From Hanstruepera ponticola (GTDB taxonomy: Bacteria; Bacteroidota; Bacteroidia; Flavobacteriales; Flavobacteriaceae): DNA of 64,000 nt. The notes beneath the pieces were generated by a model. The model was not told the DNA's origin and did no database searches. It saw only the letters and a list, made by a program, of their open reading frames with translations. The stretch lies in assembly GCF_012931685.1 (NCBI RefSeq), contig NZ_JABANC010000005.1, positions 62,001 to 126,000 on the forward strand, written 5' to 3'. This document shows, piece after piece, positions 9,909-17,929 of this stretch. Position numbers and translations under genes: made by a program. The number at the start of each line of letters is the position of its first letter. The first letter of the stretch is position 1.

Positions 9909-10573
9909 TTTTTTATTCCAATGTCTATATAATACCAATTATGTTCCTTTTTGAAATTTTGAATTTCTAGTTCGTGTCCAGAAAATATTGCTCTTAATGT
10001 TTTTTCAGCTCCACCAGAACGCACACTATTTTCCGCTGAAAGTTTTTCTCCAGTTTTGTCAGTCAACCAAATTGTTTCGTTGTCTCTTTGATAAAACTCC
10101 TCAATTTGACTTTTATCTATTGTTTTTATTAAAAAGTCATTCTTTCCAATTTTGTTTTCAGAATAGAAGCGAAGCTCCCAACTCGTTTTAGGGTTATATT
10201 TTTTGTTCAGGTTATCAATCCATTCCTTTTTGTGATTCTGTTGGATTTCTTGAACAGCTTTTTTGTCAGCGTACATATTGACAAATAAGTCAATTGAATT
10301 TTTAGTCAGTCCGACAACTTCGTTTTCAACGAATAAATCTTCTGTTTTACTTAAATGATGACTAATTGCTGAATTAAATGTAATTCCAATAAGTCCATTT
10401 CCACCAGCAGAACCTTTTGCATATAAATTCAGTTGTTTCGTGTTTGGTTTGTTCCAAATTTTTACTTCATCTCCAATATTAACTTCAAATTCAGATTCTT
10501 TCCTTTCAAATCGAATGGTCTTTTTGAAAGGCAATTTTTTGTTGTTTCCGAAGATGTTTGTTAGTATTTCCAT
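9905..10573 (-). CDS. Hypothetical protein in a cassette-like unit
   Basis: I place the start at the ATG at 10573, giving 222 residues. A longer frame reaches 10726, but its first 51 codons run through the inverted repeat and AT-rich repeat DNA. The product has no signal peptide or membrane segment. It shows alternating beta strands and charged segments (FERKESEFEVNIGDEVKIW; ISHHLSKTEDLFVENEVVGL; a closing NWYYIDIGIKK) and looks like a soluble mixed alpha/beta protein. I recognise no family. It is bounded exactly by a 15-bp inverted repeat whose copies contain the start and stop codons, so gene and repeats appear to be one mobile or formerly mobile unit. Confidence 0.6.
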   Translation of the reverse strand: MEILTNIFGNNKKLPFKKTIRFERKESEFEVNIGDEVKIWNKPNTKQLNLYAKGSAGGNGLIGITFNSAISHHLSKTEDLFVENEVVGLTKNSIDLFVNMYADKKAVQEIQQNHKKEWIDNLNKKYNPKTSWELRFYSENKIGKNDFLIKTIDKSQIEEFYQRDNETIWLTDKTGEKLSAENSVRSGGAEKTLRAIFSGHELEIQNFKKEHNWYYIDIGIKK

Positions 10574-10586
10574 AATGTTACCCAAC
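10572..10586. repeat. Right copy of 15-bp inverted repeat bounding the unknown gene
   Basis: The inverse complement of 9894-9908 with one mismatch. In gene orientation it reads GTTGGGTAACATTAT and contains GTTGGGT, matching the attC R' core GTTRRRY, right before the start codon, which it overlaps. Confidence 0.7.
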
Positions 10587-10597
10587 GTTTGTATAAC

Positions 10598-10690
10598 TTT
10601 ACTAGTAATGTTATATTTATTATACATACACCAAAAAAGTGTGCTTTTGCATCCAATTTGGGTGTAATTGTTTACTAGTAATTTTATAAA
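10598..10690. repeat. Direct repeat TTTACTAGTAAT..TTATA, two copies 73 bp apart
   Basis: TTTACTAGTAATGTTATA at 10598-10615 recurs as TTTACTAGTAATTTTATAAA at 10671-10690. Between them ACACCAAA (about 10628) and TTTGGGTGT (about 10657) can pair with one bulged base. This could be the imperfect hairpin of an attC-like site upstream of the cassette-like gene. Confidence 0.5.
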
Positions 10691-10760
10691 CACACTCAAA
10701 ACTAAACATTTTCGCTCAATTGTCACATACGTACTTGTACGTAGTTTTTTAGGTGAGTTT

Positions 10761-10815
10761 TCCTTAAGGTCTGCGTCAGGGGTTAGTAAGGTCTCCTTAA
10801 GGTCTCCTTCAGGTC
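10761..10815. repeat. 11-bp tandem array 1 (5 units, consensus TCCTTMAGGTC)
   Basis: Units begin at 10761, 10772, 10783, 10794 and 10805: TCCTTAAGGTC, TGCGTCAGGGG, TTAGTAAGGTC, TCCTTAAGGTC, TCCTTCAGGTC. The period is exactly 11 bp. The spurious 67-codon frame through here is a product of the repeat. Confidence 0.8.
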
Positions 10816-10868
10816 AAACCGTGAAAATTCCTACAAAAAAGCCAAGCAAAGACAATTGCTATCAAGCC

Positions 10869-10934
10869 TAATTCGGGTTCCACTAGGTGCTCCTTGCGGT
10901 TTCCTTCGGGTCTCCTTCGGATATACTTCAGGTT
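10869..10934. repeat. 11-bp tandem array 2 (6 units, consensus TCCTTCGGGTC)
   Basis: Units begin at 10869, 10880, 10891, 10902, 10913 and 10924: TAATTCGGGTT, CCACTAGGTGC, TCCTTGCGGTT, TCCTTCGGGTC, TCCTTCGGATA, TACTTCAGGTT. It has the same 11-bp period and related consensus as array 1, 53 bp away. Confidence 0.8.
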
Positions 10935-11268
10935 GGTTATAGAAAAATCTTACAAAATATTCAAACGATTGGCCATTGCAAAAAGTGAATAACTAACAAC
11001 AAAACAATCTGTATTGTAAACCTATCGCTTGAAAGCAAATAACCCTGAACGTTGTCATGCCACACTTCATGTGGAATCCATTACGCAATAATTAGAAATT
11101 TTTGGCTGCTCAAATCGAAGATGCAACGGAGTTAATCAAGTTCATCAAGACAAGCTAGTTGATATTGCTAGATGTGAGAAACATTCAAAATGGAATCTGT
11201 TTCAACCTAGCAACCAATCATTTCTATTAAAAAATTCCTAATGCCACACGCCACACCAATATTATCAT
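10935..11268. other. Non-coding stretch before the OstA-like gene
   Basis: No convincing frame on either strand. A small hairpin CCACActtcaTGTGG lies near 11060. The flanking words (gttgtcatgccac.., aagttcatcaagacaa) look like decayed copies of the dispersed hairpin repeats common in Flavobacteriia intergenic DNA; that comparison is from memory. Confidence 0.35.
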
Positions 11269-11276
11269 TATTTTTG
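11269..11276 (+). promoter_or_regulatory. -7 promoter box for the OstA-like gene
   Basis: TATTTTTG fits TAnnTTTG and ends 16 nt before the TTG start codon at 11293, consistent with a short leader. Confidence 0.45.
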
Positions 11277-11292
11277 AACCAAAATCTAGCGT

Positions 11293-13131
11293 TTGAAATT
11301 AAACCAAAACATAGTTACTACCCTACTGGTAATCCTACTCTGGCAATTTGGCTTGCAAGCCCAAGACCAAAAGCGCATTGAAATTGTGTATGGTGGCTTT
11401 TTGGAGTTTAAAGAAGGGGAAGCTCCAGGGCTTAAGGTTATGACCCGTGACGACTCGGGTCAGGTACACGTCATACATGAAGGTGTTGATATGTGGTGCG
11501 ACCAGGCCAACCTATACAGCAACGAAAACTTTGTTGAAGCCTATGGCAATGTCCGTATGAAACAAGGCGACACCATTAACATGAACGCCAAATACGTGGA
11601 GTATAGTGGCAAAACCAAACTGGCATTTGCCAGTGGTGATGTGGTGCTTACTGAACCCAACTCCAGGCTAACCACAGACACCTTGTATTTTGACCGCGTA
11701 AAACAACAGTCCTTTTACAAAAGTGGTGGTCGTGTGGTGCGTGATTCATCAGGAACCATCACCAGTAACATTGGGCGCTATTATATGAATAGCAAAAAGT
11801 ACCAGTTTGTTCAAGATGTGGTGCTTGTAAACCCAGATTATACAATCAATACCAATCAATTAGATTTTTATTCCGAAACTGGACATGCTTATTTGTTTGG
11901 TCCGTCAACCATTGTCACTTCCGAAAGTAAAACCTACTGCGAACGTGGCTTTTATGACACAGAAAACAAAACAGGTTATGGTATGAAAAACACCAAGATA
12001 AATTATGATTATCGGGTGTTTGAAGGTGATAGCATGTATTTTGATAACAACCGCAACTTTGCTTCGGCAACCAATAACATTAAAGTTACCGATACCACTA
12101 ACAAAAGCGTCATAAAAGGGCATTACGCCGAAATATATAAAGCCAAAGACTCGGTGTTTATTACCAAACGTGCTCTAGCTATAACGGTTCAGGAGAACGA
12201 TTCTATTTATATGCATGCCGATACCTTAATGGTTACAGGCAAACCCGAAAAACGCATTACTCGAGCTTTTAGGAATGCTAAATTTTATAAGTCCGATATG
12301 AGTGGTAAAGCCGACTCGGTACACGTAAACCATGCCACTGGACTCACACAACTCATCAACCTTTCCCGCTTATCATCTCAAGATGCCTTTGCCAAACGTC
12401 GGGATCCAGTAATCTGGAATTTAGAAAATCAAATGACTGGCGATACCATTCAGATAAAATCAAATCCGGAAACCGAGAAACTAGACTCCCTTTTTGTATT
12501 TGAAAATGCCTTTATAGTTAGTAAAGACACCTTAAGTGAGAATGGTTACAACCAAATAAAGGGTAAGACACTTGTGGGCTTATTTGATGACCAAAACAAT
12601 CTCAAGCAAGTAGATATCAACAAAAATGCCGAATCTATTTTTTATGCGCGTAACGAAAACAACGAACTGTTTGGGATAGACAAAGCACGTTCTGGAAGTA
12701 TTTCGGTGTTTTTTGAGGAAGGCACCATTTCACAATTTATACGCTATAAGCAGCCCGATGCCGTGACCACACCAGAATCACAGTTTCCAGAAAATGGACG
12801 ATTATTACGTGGTTTTGTTTGGCGTGATGACGAACGCCCAAAAAGTGTAGAGGACTTATTTAGCGATGACCCACCACTAGAGCTACCCGTTATAAAAGGA
12901 CTAGACGCCTACGTACCGCAAGAGGAGTTTTTTGATGATGCCATGATGGAACGCGTTGAAAAAGCCGATGAGGATAAGAAAGGTAAATTACAGCCCAAGA
13001 AAAACGCCAAGCCCTTAAACAACAAAAAGCCTACAAAGGCTTCCAGAAATATTCCTGAAGATGTATTGGAAAGACGTGCTAAAAATAAGGAAGAAACCAA
13101 TAAACCTATGCTAGGAAAAGAGGATAACTAA
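11293..13131 (+). CDS. OstA-like LPS transport/assembly protein
   Basis: A 612-residue exported protein. The start is a TTG at 11293, needed to keep the signal peptide (about residues 1-23, ending in LQAQ). The body has repeated beta-strand units of the OstA/LptA-LptD N-terminal jellyroll type: VDMWCDQANLYSNENFVEAYGNVRMKQGDTINMNAKYVEYSGKTKLAFASGDVVLTEPNSRLTTDTLYF. Such domains form the periplasmic bridge that carries LPS to the outer membrane. The C-terminal 90 residues are Lys/Glu-rich and apparently disordered. No LptD barrel is visible, so it is probably a periplasmic OstA protein rather than full LptD. The class III aminotransferase gene follows after 2 bp, implying translational coupling. 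Confidence 0.85.
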   Translation: MKLNQNIVTTLLVILLWQFGLQAQDQKRIEIVYGGFLEFKEGEAPGLKVMTRDDSGQVHVIHEGVDMWCDQANLYSNENFVEAYGNVRMKQGDTINMNAKYVEYSGKTKLAFASGDVVLTEPNSRLTTDTLYFDRVKQQSFYKSGGRVVRDSSGTITSNIGRYYMNSKKYQFVQDVVLVNPDYTINTNQLDFYSETGHAYLFGPSTIVTSESKTYCERGFYDTENKTGYGMKNTKINYDYRVFEGDSMYFDNNRNFASATNNIKVTDTTNKSVIKGHYAEIYKAKDSVFITKRALAITVQENDSIYMHADTLMVTGKPEKRITRAFRNAKFYKSDMSGKADSVHVNHATGLTQLINLSRLSSQDAFAKRRDPVIWNLENQMTGDTIQIKSNPETEKLDSLFVFENAFIVSKDTLSENGYNQIKGKTLVGLFDDQNNLKQVDINKNAESIFYARNENNELFGIDKARSGSISVFFEEGTISQFIRYKQPDAVTTPESQFPENGRLLRGFVWRDDERPKSVEDLFSDDPPLELPVIKGLDAYVPQEEFFDDAMMERVEKADEDKKGKLQPKKNAKPLNNKKPTKASRNIPEDVLERRAKNKEETNKPMLGKEDN

Positions 13132-13133
13132 TT

Positions 13134-14330
13134 GTGAAAAACGATTTTTTCAAATACCAAGCACAAACCTCTCCGCATCCATTAGCTATGGAAATATCCC
13201 ATGCCGAAGGTTCTTATATTTATGACATAAACAACAAAGCCTATTTAGATTTTGTAGCTGGTGTTTCAGCCTGCACACTTGGCCATAGGCATCCCAAAGT
13301 TGTTTCAGCAATCAAAGAACAATTAGATAAGTACTTGCATGTCATGGTTTATGGTGAATACATCCAAAAACCTGCAGTAGATCTTACCAAATTATTGGCA
13401 AATCATTTACCTGATAATTTAGAAAAAACCTATTTAACCAATTCCGGAACGGAAGCAGTTGAAGGCGCTATAAAATTAGCTAAACGTGCTACTGGAAGAA
13501 GTGAAATTATTGCTGCTAAACAGGCCTACCATGGCAATACTATGGGAGCCATGAGTGTTATGGGTTATGAAGAACGCAAGCAAGCTTACAGACCACTTAT
13601 CCCAGATGTAAAATTTATTGGATTTAATAATCACGATGATATTCAAAACATTACAACCAAAACAGCCTGTGTGATTTTAGAAACCATTCAAGGTGGCGCT
13701 GGTTTTATTGAACCTAAAGACAATTATTTACAGCAAGTTCGCAAGCAGTGTGATGCTGTAGGTGCGTTGTTAATACTTGATGAAATTCAACCAGGTATGG
13801 GTAGAACAGGAACCTTATTTGCCTATGAGCATTACAATTGTATTCCGGATATATTAGTTACTGGCAAAGGATTAGGTGGTGGCATGCCTATTGGTGCCTT
13901 TACGGCTTCTCACGAATTAATGTCATTATTGGAAGACAATCCAAAACTGGGACACATCACCACATTTGGTGGTCACCCTGTTATTGCTGCAGCGGCTTTG
14001 GCAACACTAACAGAAGTTGTAGAAAGTAACTTAATGAAGCAAACTTTGGAAAAGGAACTAATCATTAGAAAACATCTAAAACATCCGCTTATAAATGACA
14101 TTCGTGGAAAAGGATTGATGCTCGCAGCTATAACATCATCTGCTAAAATTACCAACCAAGTCATATTAAAAGCACAGGAAAAAGGTCTCATACTATTTTG
14201 GTTATTGTTTGAGCCTGCTGCTATTCGTATCACACCGCCTTTAACAATTTCAAATAAGGAGTTAATTGCTGGCTGTAAGATTATAACTACTATTTTAGAT
14301 GACATCCAAAAATCAAATTCAAGCCTCTGA
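13134..14330 (+). CDS. Class III PLP-dependent aminotransferase (acetylornithine/4-aminobutyrate type)
   Basis: 398 residues, starting with GTG two bases after the stop of the OstA-like gene; no earlier start exists without overlap. Family motifs are visible: YLDFVAGVSACTLGHRHP, NSGTEAVEGAIKLAKRATGR, AYHGNTMGAMS, LILDEIQPGMGRTG near 213 and the PLP lysine in VTGKGLGGGMPIGAF near 240. The enzyme transfers an omega- or alpha-amino group, probably to 2-oxoglutarate. Substrate cannot be fixed from sequence, and no arginine or lysine biosynthesis genes adjoin it. The length is normal and no residues are missing. Confidence 0.88.
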   Translation: MKNDFFKYQAQTSPHPLAMEISHAEGSYIYDINNKAYLDFVAGVSACTLGHRHPKVVSAIKEQLDKYLHVMVYGEYIQKPAVDLTKLLANHLPDNLEKTYLTNSGTEAVEGAIKLAKRATGRSEIIAAKQAYHGNTMGAMSVMGYEERKQAYRPLIPDVKFIGFNNHDDIQNITTKTACVILETIQGGAGFIEPKDNYLQQVRKQCDAVGALLILDEIQPGMGRTGTLFAYEHYNCIPDILVTGKGLGGGMPIGAFTASHELMSLLEDNPKLGHITTFGGHPVIAAAALATLTEVVESNLMKQTLEKELIIRKHLKHPLINDIRGKGLMLAAITSSAKITNQVILKAQEKGLILFWLLFEPAAIRITPPLTISNKELIAGCKIITTILDDIQKSNSSL

Positions 14331-14446
14331 CAATCAGCAATCAAACCTATTTTACAGCTTGACTGTTGATTACTTTGTTAAAAACATTTAACTATTCTGC
14401 CTTAAACATGAACATAGAACCTTACATTTATTCAAGGAAAACCATA

Positions 14447-14454
14447 TAAATTTG
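14447..14454 (+). promoter_or_regulatory. -7 promoter box touching the TPR gene start
   Basis: TAAATTTG matches the consensus and ends only 3 nt before the ATG at 14458. Either the mRNA is leaderless or translation begins at the later ATG at 14512. Confidence 0.45.
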
Positions 14455-14457
14455 CTT

Positions 14458-15846
14458 ATGGAGTTACGTCCCAACGACAACAACAATTTACCACTCACCC
14501 GATTCGAATCCATGCTAAAAACAAACCACGTTTTGTTTTTTGATTCAGAAGAATTTGAAAATATCATTCACCACTACCTCAACCAAGGAAAGATAGCTTT
14601 AGCAAAAAAAGCTATTAAATTAGGACTTTCACAGCATCCTACTTCCACCAACTTAAAATTGTTTAAGGTAGAGATTTATGTGTTTGAGAATAATCTGGAT
14701 AAAGCGGATGCCTTAATCAATGAGTTGTATGTTATAGAACCTCAAAATGAGGAAATTTATATTCAAAAGGCTAATATCCTCTCAAAAAGGGATAACCATG
14801 AAATGGCTATTAAAGTCCTAAAACAGTCTTTAAATCTCACAGAAGATGTGGTTGATATTTATTCTTTAATTGGAATGGAATATCTGTTTTTAGACAAGTT
14901 TGAAGAGGCAAAAAACTATTTTATGAAATGTTTGGAAGCTGATTTACAAGACTATTCAGCACTACACAACATGATTTATTGCTTTGAGTTTTTAGGACAA
15001 CATGACGAAGCTATTTCTTATTTAAACACCTTTTTAGATAACAATCCTTATTGTGAAGTGGCTTGGCATCAGTTAGGCAAACAATACTTTGAATTGAAAG
15101 ACTATAATAAGGCTCTAGCCGCTTTTGATTTTGCCATCATTTCTGACGACACGTTTATTGGTGCTTATCTTGAAAAAGGCAAAGTACTTGAAAAATTAAA
15201 GCGCTACCAAGATGCCATAGAAACTTACAGTATTACATTGCAATTAGATGATCCCACATCATTTGCTTTGCTACGAATGGGTACGTGTTATGAAAAGCTA
15301 AAGAATGTTGATTTAGCCGTTCAATATTATAAAAAGACCGTACAGGAAGATCCGCTTTTAGATAAAGGTTGGATTGCTATCACAAAATTCTATATCAAAA
15401 AAAGAAATTACAAAAAGTCACTGTACTACATAAATAAAGCCATAAATATTGATTCTGAAAATGTGCTTTACTGGAAGTTATATGCACAAATAAATGAGCG
15501 TCTTTCCTTTTTAGAAGAAGCTGAACGCGGCTATAAAAAAGCATTAGAATTAGGGAATTACGAATTGAATACGTGGCTAACAAGAGGCGATATTTTATTA
15601 AAAATAGGAGAACATGAAGCTGCCGTTTACAACTTTTTACAGGCAGCAGAGTTTTATCCGGAAAATGCCGAGATAGAATTTAGATTAGCAGGCTTATACT
15701 ATACCATGCACGAAACAGAAAAAGGTTCTTACCACTTAAAAAACGGACTTCGTTTTAATCCAGAATATGCTTTAATCATTGAGGAATTGTTTCCAAATGT
15801 GTATAGTAAAAACCAAGTTAAAACCATTTTAAAAGCAAAATTATAA
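14458..15846 (+). CDS. Tetratricopeptide repeat protein
   Basis: 462 residues from the ATG at 14458; an in-frame TTG at 14452 overlaps the promoter box, and ATG 14512 (20 codons into the longer frame) is an alternative. The protein is built from about ten to eleven TPR units of 34 residues, recognisable by A-x-x-x-[FY] and G-x-x-x-[LY] spacing, e.g. GMEYLFLDKFEEAKNYFMKCLEADLQDYSALHNM and GTCYEKLKNVDLAVQYYKKTVQEDP. There is no signal peptide or membrane segment, so it is probably a cytoplasmic protein-interaction scaffold. It sits between the aminotransferase and the DUF368 pair. Partners are unknown. Confidence 0.85.
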   Translation: MELRPNDNNNLPLTRFESMLKTNHVLFFDSEEFENIIHHYLNQGKIALAKKAIKLGLSQHPTSTNLKLFKVEIYVFENNLDKADALINELYVIEPQNEEIYIQKANILSKRDNHEMAIKVLKQSLNLTEDVVDIYSLIGMEYLFLDKFEEAKNYFMKCLEADLQDYSALHNMIYCFEFLGQHDEAISYLNTFLDNNPYCEVAWHQLGKQYFELKDYNKALAAFDFAIISDDTFIGAYLEKGKVLEKLKRYQDAIETYSITLQLDDPTSFALLRMGTCYEKLKNVDLAVQYYKKTVQEDPLLDKGWIAITKFYIKKRNYKKSLYYINKAINIDSENVLYWKLYAQINERLSFLEEAERGYKKALELGNYELNTWLTRGDILLKIGEHEAAVYNFLQAAEFYPENAEIEFRLAGLYYTMHETEKGSYHLKNGLRFNPEYALIIEELFPNVYSKNQVKTILKAKL

Positions 15847-15870
15847 GCTATACGTCTAACTTAAATTAAT

Positions 15871-15878
15871 TACCTTTG
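15871..15878 (+). promoter_or_regulatory. -7 promoter box before the DUF368 pair
   Basis: TACCTTTG fits TAnnTTTG, 20 nt before the ATG at 15899. It probably drives the two DUF368 genes and aroE. Confidence 0.5.
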
Positions 15879-15898
15879 ATTTTTATACAAAAGTCAAA

Positions 15899-16909
15899 AT
15901 GCAGAGACGTTTTTCAGATTATTTATTGATTTCATTGAAAGGGTTAGCAATGGGTGCTGCTGATGCCGTTCCTGGTGTTTCTGGTGGTACGATTGCCTTT
16001 ATTTCAGGGATTTACGAAGAACTCATCAATACCATAAGTGGTATTAATCTAGATTTGTTTAAAAAACTTCGGTCTGAAGGATTTTCATCTTTTTGGCAGG
16101 TATTAAACGGTAACTTTTTAATGGCTTTGCTTATTGGAATTATTGTAAGTTTTGTATCATTTATGAGGCTGGCTAAATACCTAATTGAGTATCACCCTGT
16201 TTTAATCTGGTCATTCTTTTTTGGGTTGATTATTGCCAGCATTTATTTTGTTGGCAAACAAATAACCAAGTGGAATTTAGCAACGGTTACCACACTGATT
16301 ATAGGAAGCATCATTGCCTATTATATTACACTTTTGCCATCATCGGCTAATAATGAATCGTCCTTATTCTTATTTATTGCAGGAGCTATTGCCATTTGTG
16401 CGATGATTCTACCAGGTATTTCAGGATCGTTTATTTTAGTAATTTTAGGTGCGTATAAGACTTTAAGCGATGCGCTTCATGATTTTGATTTTAAACGTAT
16501 CTTCATATTTGCATCTGGTGCTCTGGTTGGTTTGTTAAGCTTTAGCCATATTTTAAAATGGTTATTTAAACACTATCACAATATCACATTGGCTTTATTA
16601 ACAGGTTTTATTTTTGGATCCTTGAATAAAATTTGGCCTTGGAAAATGACAGAGACCGTCATGGAAAAAGCCAGTGGAAAAATCCTGCCCTTTTCTGAAG
16701 TTTCAGATTTGAACAATTTAACGCTGTACCAACAACAAGTAGTAGATTTTGAATCTTATAAAGTAGTTGCTGAAAAAAGTGTGTCTGCATTAACTTATTC
16801 TGAATTAAACAATAATATAGACTCACAATGGCCATTGGCTGTTGTTCTCATGATTGTTGGGTTTTCAACTATTTTTATATTAGAACGCCTTGGTAAAAAA
16901 CCAAAATAA
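15899..16909 (+). CDS. DUF368 membrane protein, undecaprenyl-phosphate translocase family (PopT-like), copy 1
   Basis: A 336-residue polytopic inner-membrane protein with about eight hydrophobic segments. It shows the duplicated DUF368 signature: GAADAVPGVSGGTIAFISG (about 19-38) in the first half and MILPGISGSFILVILG (about 175-190) in the second, the inverted-repeat pattern of this family. DUF368 proteins have been reported to return undecaprenyl phosphate across the membrane after wall or O-antigen assembly. An equally long paralogue starts at the next base after its stop codon, so the two are translationally linked. Its C-terminal extracytoplasmic loop differs from that of copy 2. Confidence 0.9.
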   Translation: MQRRFSDYLLISLKGLAMGAADAVPGVSGGTIAFISGIYEELINTISGINLDLFKKLRSEGFSSFWQVLNGNFLMALLIGIIVSFVSFMRLAKYLIEYHPVLIWSFFFGLIIASIYFVGKQITKWNLATVTTLIIGSIIAYYITLLPSSANNESSLFLFIAGAIAICAMILPGISGSFILVILGAYKTLSDALHDFDFKRIFIFASGALVGLLSFSHILKWLFKHYHNITLALLTGFIFGSLNKIWPWKMTETVMEKASGKILPFSEVSDLNNLTLYQQQVVDFESYKVVAEKSVSALTYSELNNNIDSQWPLAVVLMIVGFSTIFILERLGKKPK

Positions 16910-17929
16910 ATGGAAAGCACCAGAACATTCTCCGATAAAGTTTTCCTAGTTTTAAAAGGATTGGGAATGGGAGCCGCCAACAAAGTTCCTGGCGTTTCTG
17001 GTGGTGTTGTAGCCTTTGTAGCTGGTTTCTACGAAGAATTTATTTACTCACTTCAAAAAGTCAATAAAAAAGCATTCAAACTATTAATTAATGGGCGTTA
17101 TAAGAGTTTTTATCAATACATAAACGGTCGTTTTTTGGGCTTACTATTTCTAGGAATGGTTGTCAGTTATTTTAGTGTATCAAAAATTTTAGATTACCTC
17201 ATTGAAAACTACGAATTGTATGTATGGAGCGTCTTTTTTGGTATGATAATAGGCTCTATTTATTATATCAGCAAAGATTTTGATGACTGGAACTATAAAA
17301 CTTACACCGCGCTTGCCATAGGAATAACTCTTGGAATTAGCATCAGTTTTTTGGATCCAGCTACTGAAAATGACAACCTATGGTTTGTTTTCTTTTGTGG
17401 TATGATAAGTGTTTCAGGTATGACTCTGCCAGGCTTTTCAGGTTCTTTTATTCTTATCCTGTTGGGTAATTATGTTTTACTACTCGTTGATTCCGTGAAT
17501 GCTTTGTATGACACTTTTATGGATGTTTTTAGCGGTGATTTTGCATTTTTAGACAATTATGAGCGTATGAGAATGTTAAAAGTCCTAGCTATTTTCACCA
17601 TAGGTTCAGTAGTAGGGTTGGTAACTTTTTCTCATGCCTTAAGCTATATTTTAAAACACTATAAAAGTATTACTATTTCGTCTATTATAGGTTTTATTGT
17701 TGGTTCATTAGGTGTCGTTTGGCCCTGGAAAAAAACCATTTATAAAATTAATTCTGATGGTGCTTACCTGTTTGATAGTTCAGGAAGTAAAATCATTGAA
17801 AACTACAAACGTTATATTCCTGAATTACATACTGAAACCTATTATGCTTGTGCCTACATCATTTTAGGAATTATTATTGTTCTAGCGCTTGAAGTTTACG
17901 GACAAAAAACTAGACAGAAGCATGCATAA
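16910..17929 (+). CDS. DUF368 membrane protein, undecaprenyl-phosphate translocase family (PopT-like), copy 2
   Basis: 339 residues, paralogous to the preceding gene over the whole length. The paired signatures are GAANKVPGVSGGVVAFVAG (about 20-39) and MTLPGFSGSFILILLG (about 177-192). It begins directly after the stop of copy 1 and overlaps aroE by 8 bp, so all three are one operon. The pair may act as a heteromer or serve different growth conditions or substrates; the sequence does not decide this. Differences are concentrated in loops (for example INNNIDSQW near the end of copy 1 versus the SDGAYLFDSSG region here). Confidence 0.9.
   Translation: MESTRTFSDKVFLVLKGLGMGAANKVPGVSGGVVAFVAGFYEEFIYSLQKVNKKAFKLLINGRYKSFYQYINGRFLGLLFLGMVVSYFSVSKILDYLIENYELYVWSVFFGMIIGSIYYISKDFDDWNYKTYTALAIGITLGISISFLDPATENDNLWFVFFCGMISVSGMTLPGFSGSFILILLGNYVLLLVDSVNALYDTFMDVFSGDFAFLDNYERMRMLKVLAIFTIGSVVGLVTFSHALSYILKHYKSITISSIIGFIVGSLGVVWPWKKTIYKINSDGAYLFDSSGSKIIENYKRYIPELHTETYYACAYIILGIIIVLALEVYGQKTRQKHA

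Noticed and set aside
10574-10726. Possible 51-codon N-terminal extension of the cassette-like gene
   Set aside because: It runs through the inverted repeat and AT-rich direct repeats and has no protein-like composition; the ATG at 10573 fits the unit boundary.
10668-10871. 67-codon plus-strand frame
   Set aside because: Its Ser/Arg/Gly-rich sequence is simply a translation of the 11-bp repeat array.
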